A stretch of DNA of 64,000 nucleotides, from positions 1 to 64,000 of the forward strand of contig MSJI02000861.1 of the NCBI GenBank assembly GCA_001931905.2, written 5' to 3'. This stretch comes from Cladosporium sp. IMV 00045. Its lineage: Eukaryota > Ascomycota > Dothideomycetes > Cladosporiales > Cladosporiaceae. Made by a program: the position numbers and the translations under genes. The notes below the pieces were generated by a model, which was not told where the DNA came from, made no database searches, and worked only from the letters and a program-made list of their open reading frames with translations. Positions 46,955 to 58,954 of this stretch are shown piece after piece; the stretch's first letter is position 1; each line of letters begins with the position of its first letter.

Positions 46955-48749
46955 CTAAGGCTTGCAACGGCCCATGTAGCGAGGGTACAGGCAGGTGTCG
47001 CGGACGGTGTGCTGGTTGCAAAGCCAGGCGAGGAAGCGCTCGAGGCCGAGACCGTAACCACCGTGGGGGGAGGAGCCGTACCTGTTGAGAGTTGTTGGTT
47101 AGTTTAATGATCATGAGCGAATTACTCAGAGAGACGGTAACAACTTACTTTCTAACATCAGTGTACCAGTAGTAAGGCGAAGGGTCCATGCCCTCACGGG
47201 CGTAAGCGGCCATGAGCTCGTCGTAGTTGTCCATGCGCATGCTGCCGCCGACAATCTCACCAACACCAGGCATTAGGACGTCCACGGACTCAGTGACGCG
47301 GGGATCGGCCTTCTCCTTCTGCATGTAGAAAGCCTTGATCTCGACGGGGAAGTGGGTGAGGAAGATGGGACGGTTGATGATGTCGGTCATGCGGCGCTCG
47401 GCGGCCTCGGCGATATCGTCGCCGAACTTGTGAGGCTCGCCCTCCTCGTTCGGGATGTTGTTCTCGACCAGCCAGTCGATGGCGTCGGAGTAGCGCATGC
47501 GCTTGAAGGGTCGCTCGGGCATTTGGAAGTCGGGGTTCAGCTTTTGCAGCATGGCGGCGATGCGCGGGTTGGCCATGACGTGCTCGAGGACGCCGCAGAT
47601 CATGTCCTCGAGGTGGACGAGCAGGTCGTCGAAGTTGATGAAGTCCAGCTCGGCTTCGACGTGGGTGTACTCGGACAAGTGGCGGCGGGTGAGGGACTTC
47701 TCGGCGCGGAAGGACTTCTCAATGCAGTAGACGTTGCCGGCGAAGGGGATGGCGGTCTCGAGGTAGAGCTGAGAGGACTGGGTGAGGTAGGCGTTCTCGC
47801 CGTAGTAGTTGAAGCCGAAAAGGGTGCTGCCACCCTCGACCTGGGTCTGGACGAGCGCTGGAGGGGCAACCTTGATGTAGCCGAGCTCGTGGTATTTGGC
47901 GTTGAAAGCAAACTCGACGGCGTCGCGGACGAACATCAGAGAGCTGGCAGTCTCACCACGGAGAAGCAGGTGGCGCATGTCGAGGAGAGTCTGAGGGTCA
48001 CCCTTCTCCTGGACCTTGTTGGTGATGGCATCCTCGCCACCAGGAGCCTTGCCGATGATCTGGAAGAAGTCGGCGTGCAATTCGCGGTTGTTCGGGGCGT
48101 GAGCGCCGGCAGGGACCTCCCACATCTCACCAACAATTTCCATGCTGGTCTCGCGGGTGAGGGTGATGGCATCGTATGTCCTGGCGAGGGGTCCAGCCAG
48201 AACGCACTGCATGTAACCGTAGCCGTCACGAAGGGTGACGAAGCAGAGGTCCTTCTGCTTCCTCTCTCTGTGCACGCGACCGAGCACTCTCACACGGCTG
48301 CCACGGTTCGGGCTGCTGTAGTCGACCTCCTTGGGCCTCTCGCCGCTGCCCAGCTTGACGATCTCGGGGTTGACCTCGCCGAGGTTGATTTTGATCGCCT
48401 TGGGCAGGCTGGTGTCCTCGGTGATGACAATCTTCTTAGCCTCCTCAAGTGCCTTTTGCCTCTCATCCTCCTCCTTCTTCTGTCTCAGAGCCAGCTCCTT
48501 CTCCTTGCCGGCCTTCTTCTTCTGTGCCTCGACGTAGTTGGCGGCCTTTTTCAGGGCAGCCTTGGCCGCGGGCTTGTATGTGGCGACCTCCTCATCGCCC
48601 TCCTTCTTGTTGACCAGGTAGGTAGCAGAGTCGGTGTGCTGCTGGTAGGCGAATTGCACGGTTTTGAAGGGCTTGGCCTGGCTGCCGTCCTGCTCGGGCA
48701 CGTCGAGACCGACGGCCTCGTCGATGTGAATCACTGGTTTATCGGCCAT
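46955..48749 (-). CDS. DED81: Cytosolic asparaginyl-tRNA synthetase, complete copy
   Basis: Exons 48749-47149 and 47081-46955 (67-nt intron) give 575 residues. It charges tRNA-Asn with asparagine for cytosolic translation. I chose [10 protein letters not shown] at 48749 over the upstream in-frame ATG at 48851, because the extra 34 residues are hydrophobic leader-like and not conserved. An N-terminal Lys/Glu-rich appended region (about 1-130) precedes the OB-fold anticodon domain ([20 protein letters not shown]). The class II core follows with motif 2 ([20 protein letters not shown]), ELDFINFDD and, in the last exon, motif 3 ([14 protein letters not shown]). The family-typical end [12 protein letters not shown] is present. 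AspRS was considered, but the domain order and PRYMGRC end fit AsnRS. Confidence 0.93.
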
Positions 48750-49354
48750 TGCGAGTGAGAGGAAGAATTTGGTCTGGGGAGTGACCGGGTATATGGGTAG
48801 AGAGAGGCAGAAGTGAGGCGGAGGTGTGAGTATGCTGCAGCTAAGAAACACAGAGGAAATGTTTATCTTATCACGACTGCCGTCCAGTCATATCGAATGG
48901 CGGGGCTGAATTTCATATAGCCTAGCCTGTCGCTACTACTGCTGCCACCTGCTGTCTCTCGCTGGTGGTTCCCCGCTGCACGAGGCAAGGGATGGAGCGG
49001 GACGAGCCTCCCGTCAGAGCTTATAAGGCACGTCCCATCGTTCCATTCACAACACGCGCCGTGCTTGCTGCTGCCGAGGCGGTTAATCGTCAAGCTGCAA
49101 ACATGGCATAGGCGTCATTGCTGTTGTGTTACCGTTGACCACCACCTCCTCCACGTGCCCTTCTATCTCTCACACAACATCCAGACCGGGAACAAGTCTT
49201 CCTTTCACTTCATCAACAGACAAACAAATCACCACACGTCCGGGATGCCCACGCAAGGATAAACAAAGCTCCAACCGAGTGCCAACAGCTACTCCGCCTA
49301 GAGCGGTGAAGAGACGGCGGGGCTGAAGACAAAGCGTCTCGAATCAAAGAAGAG
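48750..49354. promoter_or_regulatory. Bidirectional promoter of AsnRS and VAC14
   Basis: 605 bases between divergent starts; no gene. The AsnRS side is pyrimidine-rich on its coding strand just upstream of the ATG. Confidence 0.5.
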
Positions 49355-49594
49355 ATGGAGAACGCCACATCCAGAGCGCTGCAGGATAAGCTGTACGATA
49401 AGAGAAAGGGCGGTGCTCTTGAACTCGAGACAACAATCCGATCCGCTCTGGCGGAAGGCAACCATGACCGTATTGCCAGAATTGTTCACCAGCTCTGCCA
49501 CGACTATGCATATGCTGTCCACCAGCCTCATGCCCGCAACGGCGGTTTGATCGGTTTGGCAGCCGCCGCCATCGCCTTGGGATCGGTAAGGAAA

Positions 49595-49625
<31 letters not shown>

Positions 49626-52307
49626 ATGCATACCCTGTGTCGACTGTTTTCATGCTGAACAACACAGGAAGTCGCCCGCTACCTGCGCGAGATAGTCCCT
49701 CCAGTACTGGCATGCTTCTCCGACCAGGATGCCCGCGTGCGCTACTACGCTTGCGAGAGCATGTACAACATTGCCAAAGTTGCAAAAGGCGAAATTCTCG
49801 TCTACTTCAATGACGTTTTCGATGCCTTGTGCAAGCTGGCCGCCGACTCTGAGCTCAGCGTCAAGAACGGAGCCGAGCTTCTCGATCGTCTGATCAAGGA
49901 TATTGTCAGCGAGTCGGCGGCCACTTATGCCAGCATTTTGGCCCCAGAGGATGCTTTTGGCGATGATGCAGACCGGGAAGAATATCCAATGGCCTTCAGT
50001 TTGCCCAAGTTCATCCCACTTCTGCAAGAAAGGATTCACGTGTTGAATCCTTTCACAAGATCCTTCTTGACTTCCTGGATCACATTGCTCGACTCGATAC
50101 CAGATCTCGAATTAGTGGCGTACTTGCCGAGCTTCTTGGGTGGCCTGCTGAAATACCTTACCGATACGAATGTCGATGTTCACACGACGACGAAACAGGC
50201 GCTTGACAAGTTTTTGACCGAGATCAGGAAAATCGCTGCAGTCAAGAAAGGGATTGCTGAAAGTCGGCGAACTCGCGAGTCTGAAAGGAAGGCGAGCGAC
50301 TCCACCGTACCAGGTATTGAAAGTCAACCTGAAGAGAAACCAGAAACGGAGGACACGGATTTAGACACAAGCAGACAAGACAACCAGGACAACGCGGGCG
50401 AAGCTCCGGATGGGGGCGTCGCCTCCGACCACAGCTCCTCGTTGACTGCAAGCGACGAGGACAGGGACGGAGACGACGTTGAAGACGAATGGATTCCTGG
50501 ACAAGATGTACCAATCGACTATCAAAGGATTCTTGACATTCTCGTCACCTTCCTCTCGGAATCGCAGAACGAAGAGGTTCAAGTGACAACTCTCAAGTGG
50601 ATAGAGGCGTTTCTTGACATCTGCCCTGAGGATATTCTTCTATTCACGCCGCGCTTGCTTGGTCAGGTCCTGCCTGCATTGTCTCACGACGTCGACCTCG
50701 TCAAGCAAGCAGCCAATCGTGTGAACCAAGCTCTCATGACCTATGTCATGTCACTGCCTGAAGAACCGGCCAGGTCAGACACTAATCCACCCCAGACGCA
50801 ACCCAACACCTTAGCAGCACCCGCGATGAATCAGAGTGGCCGTAATCAGAAGGATTTCACCAATGGTGATCGCCGCGAATCAGGACCTAATTCTAGAGCA
50901 TCTCGCAAACCAGCAAGCCCTGAACCTGTCGAGCCCCCTTCACACACACCTAATAACCGCACACCAGAGCCATTGTGCGACGACACCCCTGCGGAACCGA
51001 AGTCAGCGATCGACTTTGACTACGAAGCTGCTGTCAACGCTCTCACCCTGCAATTTCTTCATGAACACGAAGCGACTCGTGTTGCAGCTCTTGCCTGGCT
51101 TATCATGTTGCACCGCAAATCTCCTAGGCGCATCCTGGCGATTCATGCTGGCACTTTCCCCGCGCTTTTGAAGACTCTCAGCGATCCTGCCGAAGCGGTA
51201 GTGACACGAGATCTTCTGTTGCTAAGCCAGATCAGCAAAAACAGCGATGAGAGCTACTTCACGTCCTTCATGCAAAACCTCCTTTCGTTGTTCTGTACGG
51301 ACCGGGCCCTGCTGCAGTCACGAGGAAACTTGATCATCAGACAACTTAGCACCTCACTGTCTGCTGAGCGAATTTATCGAACTTTGAGCGACATCCTCAG
51401 CACTACCTACGACACGGAGGAGGACATCGAGTTCGCCACGCTGATGGTACAAAATCTGAACAACAATTTGATCACGGCTCCCGAGCTTGCTGATCTGCGC
51501 AAAAGGTTGCGCCAGTTGGACTCTTCCAAGGAAAGTCAGACCTTCTTCACCGTGCTTTTCAAAGCCTGGTGTGGCAACGCTGTCGCAACCTTTTCTCTTT
51601 GCCTGCTCGCTCAAGCTTACGAGCAGGCGTACAATCTTCTCCAAGCCTTCGCAGACATGGAGATGACTGTGAACACCCTTATTCAAATCGACAAGCTCGT
51701 CCAGCTGCTCGAGTCGCCTGTCTTCACCTATCTGAGGATGCAACTCCTCGAGCCTGAACGCTTCCCTCATCTTTATAAGTGCCTCTACGGTTTGCTGATG
51801 CTCTTGCCACAATCGAGCGCCTTCGCAGCTTTGAAGAATCGTCTGAACTCCGTTAGCGCGATAGGCTATCTGCATATTGCACCCCGGACCAGTGGTATCC
51901 CGCCGACCACGCCATCGAGCGTCAGCACCTTCGAACGCCAGACTCGCCTCAAGAGCCGCGAAGAAGGCGGCATCAGATGGACCGAGCTGCTCGAGAAGTT
52001 CAGGACCACGCAAGACCGCGTGCGGCGTGCTCAGCTGCGTCAGCTGAATCCACATATGGAGGAAGCTCAAGCAGATTCTCCTCTGGAAAGAGCCTCGGAC
52101 GGAAACCGCGGCGGCAAGAAGCCCATGGTGTTGACAGATCGATCTCAGCGTCCAAACAGCGTAGCGAGTTTTACAAGGCAAGCCGGAGCCGGTGGACCGA
52201 CTACGCCTACTGGCGCTGGACCGGCCAAGGCTAAGACCGGGGGAGGCTTGAGCGGCCTTGGTAGACTTGCTGGCGGTGTTGCTGGGAAGGGCAAAGGAAA
52301 GAAGTGA
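49355..52307 (+). CDS. VAC14: VAC14, scaffold of the PI(3,5)P2 kinase complex
   Basis: Exons 49355-49585 and 49668-52307 give 956 residues. Vac14 holds Fab1/PIKfyve kinase and Fig4 phosphatase together on vacuole and endosome membranes. HEAT-repeat segments are plain in the first part (GGLIGLAAAAIALGSEVARY then VPPVLACFSDQDARVRYYAC, FVIDR-like LLDRLIKDIV), VTTLKWIEAFLDICPEDIL and QFLHEHEATRVAALAWLIML. The Fig4-binding C-terminal region has DILSTTYDTEEDIEFATLMV and FKAWCGNAVATFSLCLLAQA. Two polar low-complexity linkers (about residues 250-340 and 420-510) are of the sort seen in filamentous fungi. The single intron (49586-49667) contains 27 consecutive A. Confidence 0.92.
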
Positions 52308-52460
52308 GCTTGTTATTATCATACTTACCAGGATACTTGGTCGGCAGTGTTTATTGAAGCAAGCGTGGCGTTTCAGGGACTAGACTAATCGAACGATTCC
52401 ACGAAGTTCCAGACTCTCGTTTCACTGCACGATACAAAGATATCAACTTCTACAGCCGAC
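52308..52460. other. Convergent 3' spacer
   Basis: Only 153 bases between the VAC14 and SDR stop codons; both 3' UTRs must overlap or end here. Confidence 0.5.
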
Positions 52461-53357
52461 TCAACCCCCAAATCCCGTCCCAGTGCTCTCTGTGATGCCT
52501 CCATCAACCACAAGAGTTTGACTAGTCACATACCTACTCGCGCCACTCGCCAACCAGACCACCGCATTCGCCACATCCTCGCCCCTACCCATCCACCCCA
52601 TCGGCACATTATGCTGCATTATCCTCGCCCCAACTTCACGGTCTTCAGGTTTCTCACTGTTCGCCAGATTCTCCACCAGCGGAGTGTACATCAGTCCCGG
52701 CACGACCGCATTACACCTGATCTGCTTTGATGCATACATCGCCCCCGTTGCCCGCGTGAACTGCAACACGGCCGCTTTCGCAGACGCATACGCGATTTGC
52801 GGTTTGCCAATGTACCGCAGCGCGGTGATCGAGGCGTTGTTGATGATGCTGCCACCGGATGGTGAAGTCTGGGATTCCATAATCGGCAAAACCCCGTGGC
52901 AGAGGCGGTAGACAGAGCTGAGATTCAAATCGATCTGCGCCATCCACGTCGCCTCGGACATGCTTGCCGCGCTGCCTGGAGCTGTCATGCCGACGTTGTT
53001 GACGAGGATGTCAATCCTCCCGTGCTTTGCCACAGCCGCCGAGACGAAAGCTTCCACATCGCTCTGCGAGGTCACATCCGCGGCTATCACCTCGACGTTG
53101 CAGTCTGAGAATTCGGCCAGGAGACGCGATTTGGTGCGCTCCGCCGCGGACAAGTGTAAGTCGCATCCGAAGATTTTCACTCCGTTGGAGGCGAGCAGGC
53201 GTGCTATGGCGGCTCCGTTGCCCCAGGTTGTGCTTGTTGGTGAGCCGACTTGGCCGATGCCTGTTATCAAGGCGATGCGGTTGCGGAGGTCGGGGTAGAT
53301 TGGGGAGATTGCAGGGATGGGTGGCTCTTGTGGTGTTGGAGGCGGTGCAGACATCAT
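52461..53357 (-). CDS. Classical short-chain dehydrogenase/reductase
   Basis: A single exon of 298 residues. The Rossmann start is IALITGIGQVG, with about eight extra residues (SPTSTTWG) before GNGAAIARLLA, so the usual TGxxxGxG spacing is stretched. NNVG (120-123), catalytic Ser176 (NNASITA), Tyr190 and Lys194 (YASAK) and the PGLMYTPLV segment are intact. The end DGGITESTGTGFGG has the usual VDGG. A proline-rich 20-residue N-terminus precedes the fold; no targeting signal is clear. NAD(P)-dependent oxidation or reduction of an unknown alcohol or ketone, probably cytosolic. SDR function cannot be deduced from sequence alone. Confidence 0.88.
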   Translation of the reverse strand: MMSAPPPTPQEPPIPAISPIYPDLRNRIALITGIGQVGSPTSTTWGNGAAIARLLASNGVKIFGCDLHLSAAERTKSRLLAEFSDCNVEVIAADVTSQSDVEAFVSAAVAKHGRIDILVNNVGMTAPGSAASMSEATWMAQIDLNLSSVYRLCHGVLPIMESQTSPSGGSIINNASITALRYIGKPQIAYASAKAAVLQFTRATGAMYASKQIRCNAVVPGLMYTPLVENLANSEKPEDREVGARIMQHNVPMGWMGRGEDVANAVVWLASGASRYVTSQTLVVDGGITESTGTGFGG

Positions 53358-53887
53358 GATGTCTCGACTGGAGTTGGTTCTATGTGGGAGGGTCGCTTTG
53401 ATGTTGTAGTGGTGAAGTCTATTCGATCTACGATTTGATCAGGCGTAGAACGATCGCCGATGTGCCTTTGGAACGCAGCCGTGTTGAAAAGTGTAAATGT
53501 ATAGAGTTGTATTTGGGAAGACTGTTGTCTTTTTTGTATAGAAGAGGAGTTTCGGGTATAACAGCGAAATCGGTACCTAGTTCGTCCGCATCCTCTGTAC
53601 ATGTACTGTTCGGTGTCGAAAGCATGTCGTGAACCCAAATCTCCGCACGACATTCCCTCGGCTTTGGGTTGCCATCGATAACATGCTGACAATTGTCAAT
53701 ACTTGGTACGAGACTGACCATTACAACGACAAGATACTTTCTCATAGTTCATTACCGACACATAAATTTGACTCAGCAGATATCACGCCAAGTGTTGCAT
53801 CGCTCCTGGCGCATACATAGTCGTAACACGCCCTGCGACGCCAAAGCGTCATTTAGCCCTGCACGAAATCGATCGACAATACGGACG
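53358..53887. other. Divergent promoter of the SDR and DUF1907 genes
   Basis: 530 bases. An in-frame ATG at 53693 would extend the DUF1907 protein by 65 unconserved residues, so I treat this as leader sequence. Confidence 0.5.
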
Positions 53888-54844
53888 ATGGAAACAATCA
53901 GATATCGATTGGATCCACCAAGCCTCAAAGAGCTTGCAAATGCTCTCCGGCCGGCACTAAAAGAGAACTACGATCAATCGTCCATCAGTGTCGAAACATG
54001 TCCCGATCTCCGCAACCCGCCATTCCACTTGGCTACAGAAGGATTGTCTGGGAACGAACGCATTGCAGACATCGGAGGGCAACCTAATTTGTTTCCCTCT
54101 CCTCGTCTCGATTGCAAGTACTCCCTTCCTGCCCTAGCCAAAGACATGGAAATGGATCCAAAGGGAGGCAGTCTCATCGGAGCTGGAGCTGGCCCTTTCC
54201 ATATCCTTAGTACAAATTCCGAGCTCGCTCCAAACCTCAGCTGGAAAGGAGGGTTTGATAACATCGATAATCAGACTCACTTCGCCAAAGTCAACAAGCT
54301 AGATCAGTCGGTGCGTGTGGAGAGATGTCCCAGCACTGATTGCGCTCTCATGATGAACCTGTACGGCTCCGCCGGCCAGCCTGGACCTGTGCTCAAAATC
54401 AACGCGCGCGGCCGCAAGGGTTCACAAAAGAGCTTCACCGAGTGTATCCGGCGCGCCTTACACTCTGCGTACGGTGACACTCGAACGATTAGTCTGGGCG
54501 GCGCGTTCGTCATCAAATCAGGCCGCTCGCACTACCATGTGATGCCCGACTTCCCCTCGGCGCCGTTCGAATCGCCAAAACAGCTGAACGATTGGCTGAC
54601 CTACCATGACTTCGAAGCGCCTATCGTATGTTTGTCGGTGATGCATTCCGCAGACGAGGGCAAGGCCATGGGTTTACGCATGGAGCACACGCACTGCTTT
54701 AGCGCCAGTGGGGAGAACAAAGGCGGGCATTACCATTATGACCATGGTGGCGATGTTGAGTATGAGGCCTACTTTAATATAGCAAAGGTCATTTATCGAA
54801 TCGATAAACCAGAAGTGACGCTTGAGCGTGACTTGCACGATTGA
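53888..54844 (+). CDS. DUF1907 / C11orf54-type zinc-binding ester hydrolase
   Basis: A single exon of 318 residues, close to the roughly 315 of the animal protein. Family stretches are DPPSLKELANALRPALKENY, FHLATEGLSG.., RIADIGGQPNLFPSPRLD, GAGAGPFHILSTNSEL, KGGFDNIDNQTHFAKV and the metal-binding histidines MEHTHCF..GGHYHYD near residues 280-300. The animal member (PTD012) binds zinc and shows esterase activity on a model substrate; its natural substrate is unclear. The start METIRYRL was chosen because similarity begins there. No neighbouring gene explains its role. Confidence 0.88.
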   Translation: METIRYRLDPPSLKELANALRPALKENYDQSSISVETCPDLRNPPFHLATEGLSGNERIADIGGQPNLFPSPRLDCKYSLPALAKDMEMDPKGGSLIGAGAGPFHILSTNSELAPNLSWKGGFDNIDNQTHFAKVNKLDQSVRVERCPSTDCALMMNLYGSAGQPGPVLKINARGRKGSQKSFTECIRRALHSAYGDTRTISLGGAFVIKSGRSHYHVMPDFPSAPFESPKQLNDWLTYHDFEAPIVCLSVMHSADEGKAMGLRMEHTHCFSASGENKGGHYHYDHGGDVEYEAYFNIAKVIYRIDKPEVTLERDLHD

Positions 54845-56264
54845 ACGAGCAAGAGGGACGACAGGCAAGCGAGCGCCGGATAGGGAAAACGATGCCATGA
54901 TGTAGCGGCTTAACAGGGACACTTCTGAGAAGCTTTGCCGTTTCTCAAGGGAAACAGATGCTATCATCATGTAAAGCGACATCGCAGTAGCTAGTAGTTC
55001 GGAAATCTAGACGTGCATGTCATGGGGACGAATCCTGAAATTGCCCCGCAATGCAGTCACAAGTCTGTTTTTCGAACAGGTCTACTTATTGTAGGCGAAA
55101 TCCTGTGGTGGTTATGCTTGCACATCAAAGCTAACGGCACGACAAAATCTGGTTATCAAGTGGCAAAGACGTGCAAAAGTCGGAGCAGCATAGTATCGTT
55201 TTCCTGAAAGGATATACCTCATTATTCAAGGCTTCTGGATCTCAATCTATGGCAGCATCGTAGAGCTCGTATCTTGCACTTCTGAGGAGAAATATCCAGT
55301 GAACGCGAGTCTGTCTAAGATCCAGATCGGCCATGTGTGCACATCTTGTCAATGCATGAATGTCACCATCTCCCGCGATTGCCGAGCATAAAGTTGCTCT
55401 TTATTCCAATTTCTGCGTGAAAGTTGATCGTGTCTCCATCTCATCCAAGAGATCCGAGGCCGCCGATAACCCTACGAGCCCATTCTCTTTTGAATGCTTG
55501 GCTTCAGTCTCCCTCGCCCGATCCTCTCAGCCACCCACCAATCCTTCCGCGGCATGCGAGCATTGGGTGCCGACCGATGTGTTGGCCTCTCCTGCGTTTG
55601 AAGAAACATTTACACGCGGTCTACCGTCTTTCTGGAGCTGATCACACGTGGGATGGCATGCAGAGTGTGCCGACGCGTTCTCGAAGGACTGCATATCCGG
55701 ACCACTATCGCGGCTCGCAACAACCACTGCTGGATGAGGTCCCGATTCTGAAGAACCGCCTCACACGGGCCCGGGTCCAGTTCAGGCTACTGTTCCGGAG
55801 CGACTGTAGGAGGTAGAGGTTCGATATCTACGCAGATTGCTCGCGCTGGCGTGAAGCAGCAGCACGGCTCGTGCTCGGGAGCCACGCTCAAGCCGATAAC
55901 GGCCGCCGGGACAAAATAAAGCAGGCTTGGCCTCTCGCAATTCGTACTCTTCCCTGCAGTCGTTGGGACACTGCCAAGGTGACGGTGTTTGGTAGACGAC
56001 ATTAGTTTTTATCTGATCATCAGATTGCACCAGTCGCTTGCTCTCATACGAGACTCAAAGTCTTGGAAGTACGCCAACAGCCGACTCTCGCCAGGCTATG
56101 CGTAGGGCAATGAGTTTCCACTTTTCTGACTGGCGAGGACTCGTCAATTTTATATATTGCCAGCATGTCGCTCTTTCAGGTCCGGTCGCTGGATCTTCAT
56201 AGCAGATCAGAACTCGACATCTCAAACCCCGACGATCCGGTATCGATCGCACAAGTGCAGTACG
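54845..56264. other. Intergenic, nothing recognised
   Basis: 1.4 kb. Frames at 55360-55816 on the plus strand and 55782-56030 on the minus strand lack family features. The right end is the siderophore-transporter promoter. I looked for GATA-type iron-regulator sites (ATCWGATAA) and did not find a full match. Confidence 0.45.
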
Positions 56265-58350
56265 ATGGCAGGCATCGTCAGGGAGATACACCCTGGGAAC
56301 GTTGGCTTACAAGAGAACATCGAACTGGACGGGAAGGGAGCCATCCCCACGTACAACCTCGAATCCAACCCTGAGGGCGCTCCTGGAAGCTCGGCCACCG
56401 ACGACGATGCAAAGTCCGAACGGTTCCAGGATGGTGTACAACGGGTGCGAGCGATCACGGATACCTGGGACAAGAAGACTATGATCATCATGTTTGTGCT
56501 GTAGGTTTACTCGATCGACTATTAAATTGTATGCCTACTAATCAATCTCAGGCTTTACCTTGTCACTTTCGTCGACGGCATTCTGCTCTCTGTGCAGGGC
56601 GCGCTCAACCCATACATCACCTCATCTTTCGAAAGGCTCGGCTACCTGCCCACGATCAATGTCGTCGCGAACATCATCAGTGGATGTTCGAACCTCACAC
56701 TATCAAAGTTCATCGATATTTTCGGTCGCATCGAAGGCTTTGCGTTCATGTTGCTCTGTTCGGTGATCAGTTTGATCATGAAAGCCACTTGCCGCAACAT
56801 CGAAATGTACTTCGCCGCACACACTATCTATTGGGTCAGCCATGTTGGACTTATGGTACGCTTTTACCTCCCGGAACAGGCTCCTTTCACCACAGCTGAC
56901 TTATCTACCTCCTAGTATGTGGTAGACGTCATGATTGCCGACATGACCACGCTTAAGAACCGCATGATCATCCTCGGTATCAACCAAACTCCTATGATCG
57001 CCAGTACCTTTGGTGGCCCCGTGATTGCGCAACTCTTTTACGATAACCTCAACTACCGTTGGGCATTCGGTGCCTTTTGCATAATGCTTGTCGGTACTTC
57101 ATTCCCAGTCGCTGTCATCATGCTGTGGATGCAATACCAAGCCAAGAGAGCTGGCCGCATTCACGTGGAGCGATCCGACAGAAAGTGGTACCAGTCCATT
57201 TGGCACTACTCAATCCAATTCGATGGTAAGCATCACTTCCAAAGCCCATGCGTTGAAACGATTGACCTAACATCTACTAGTGGTTGGTATCCTCCTCATC
57301 ACCGCAGGGTTTGCTCTCTTCCTCTTGCCGTTCAACATTGCGGCCTATGCTCCCAATGGCTGGGCTACACCTTATATCATCGTCATGATTATCCTGGGCC
57401 TCCTCTCCCTTGCTTTATTCTTCGTGTGGGAATGGAAATTCTCGCCCGCACAGTTCCTTCCATGGCGCTATCTTAAAGACCGGTCTATTGTTGGATCATG
57501 TCTTCTATATGCAATCATGTTCCTGTCTTCGTCGTAAGTGGGCTCCCGTCACATAGTGTATAGATGGGCGACTGACAAAATGTTAGGTGCTGGCTCAGCT
57601 ACTTCGGAACCTACTTGCAAGTCGTGAACCGGCTCAGCATCACGACAGCTGGTTATGTCCAAGGTTGCTACGGCCTTGGTGCGTCTGTGGTCAATCCGTT
57701 TGTCGGACTGTATGTTATGGATTATTCGAATCTCTTGGTTTCGTTGGCTAACAAACATTCTCAGTATCATTAGCTATTATGGCAATTTCAAGTGGGCGGC
57801 GTACGTTGGTGGTCCGATCATGCTCATTGGTACCGCACTGATGATACCGTTCCGACAACCCGATTCTCATGTCGGCCTCCTCATCTTGACTCAGCTGTTG
57901 GTGGGCATTGGTTCTGCCTTCTTCACGACCTGCGGTCAGATTGCAGCCATGGCCCCGGTCACCCACCAAGAAATTGCCGCCGTTCTCGCCGTCTGGACCA
58001 TGTTCGGATCAGTCGGCTCATCGATCGGCTCGGCCATCTCAGGAGGCATCTGGAACAATGTGTTTCCCCAAAGCTTGCTCCGCAACCTGCCGGAAGAAAG
58101 CAAGGACCAAGCTCCTGTCATCTTCGGTTCGATCACAGCGGCGTTGGCATACCCTGATGGCAGTCCAGAGCGCGATGCCATCCTTGCCACATACGGGCAA
58201 GTGCAGAGATACATTCTCATTGCTGGTGTTGCTACCATGCCCCTGACAATTCTGTCCATCTACATGTGGAGGAACATCAACGTCAAGAAGTTGGAGGAGG
58301 AGCACCAAGCATCTGGAGGAAGAGCGCAAACCAAGGGTACGGTGCTGTAA
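56265..58350 (+). CDS. MFS siderophore-iron transporter (SIT family)
   Basis: Exons 56265-56500, 56552-56855, 56916-57225, 57281-57533, 57587-57709 and 57765-58350 give 603 residues. The family takes up ferric siderophores such as ferricrocin or coprogens by proton symport. After a polar N-terminus of about 70 residues, the helix 1 segment VTFVDGILLSVQGALNPYIT is characteristic of MirA/MirB/Sit proteins. DIFGRIEGFA, MIADMTTLKNRMIILGINQT and NFKWAAYVGGPIMLIGTALM follow, with the extracellular loop near the end (SLLRNLPEESKDQAPVIFGS) that marks SIT proteins. Phase closes across five introns. No NRPS or acetyltransferase lies nearby, so it is a stand-alone uptake gene. Confidence 0.92.
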
Positions 58351-58954
58351 ACATCGGGTTGGAATCTTTCTTTTCGGAAGACACTGGTTCGACACGGGTT
58401 CGTATGAAAGGCCATAGACGTTCACTTAGCTCTATCTAAAGTAATACATTCGTTTCTCAGAAAAGACTGCTTTCGGCCGATGCAAGCACAATGACTTCAG
58501 TTTTTGTGGTCAACAAGACCCTGAGATGTGAAACAGCCTGCTCGATCGAGGGCACTCATAATCATCCAAAGTAATCTGGCAAGACGTCTTTCGATAGTTG
58601 AATTGATAAGGAATCATTCCAAAATCCGAGTCTAAGTCACAATGCATGAAAATTAGGTTCAAAGGATGTTCGGCCCCCGGTTACCCCAGCCTCATTCGCT
58701 GCGGGGTTTGGCACCACCAGGCATCCGTCAAAGATCACGAGCATTGCCGAGCAACCTCGCTAATGCGAAATGATGATCTTTTCGTACAGACACATGTCTT
58801 TCATGATATTTTCTGCTTTTATCACCATACTCCCCTAATTCATCTCTTCTTCAGTCGTGCCGATCGAATCCCTTTCTCACCATCTCAGGTGTAGACAACG
58901 GCGTCTTGTTTGTTCATTAAAGTTTTACTCGTGGCGTAGGAGACGTGATCTGGC
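58351..58954. other. Spacer and promoter of the acyl-CoA synthetase
   Basis: 600 bases; no supported gene. Confidence 0.5.

Noticed and set aside
47352..48758. 468-codon open frame antisense to the complete AsnRS gene
   Set aside because: It mirrors the AsnRS exon, is Val/Leu/Asp/Glu-rich with no domain, and arises from the strong C/G third-position bias on the other strand; the same shadow appears in copy 1.
49600..49626. Poly-A run as evidence of a retroposed gene
   Set aside because: It is inside a proper GT..AG intron of VAC14, with coding sequence continuing on both sides.
51354..52322. 322-codon frame antisense to VAC14
   Set aside because: Shadow frame with no recognisable domain; the sense protein is a clear family member over the same bases.
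55360..55816. Plus-strand frames in the spacer before the siderophore transporter
   Set aside because: They overlap in different frames, have no family features and no splice logic linking them.
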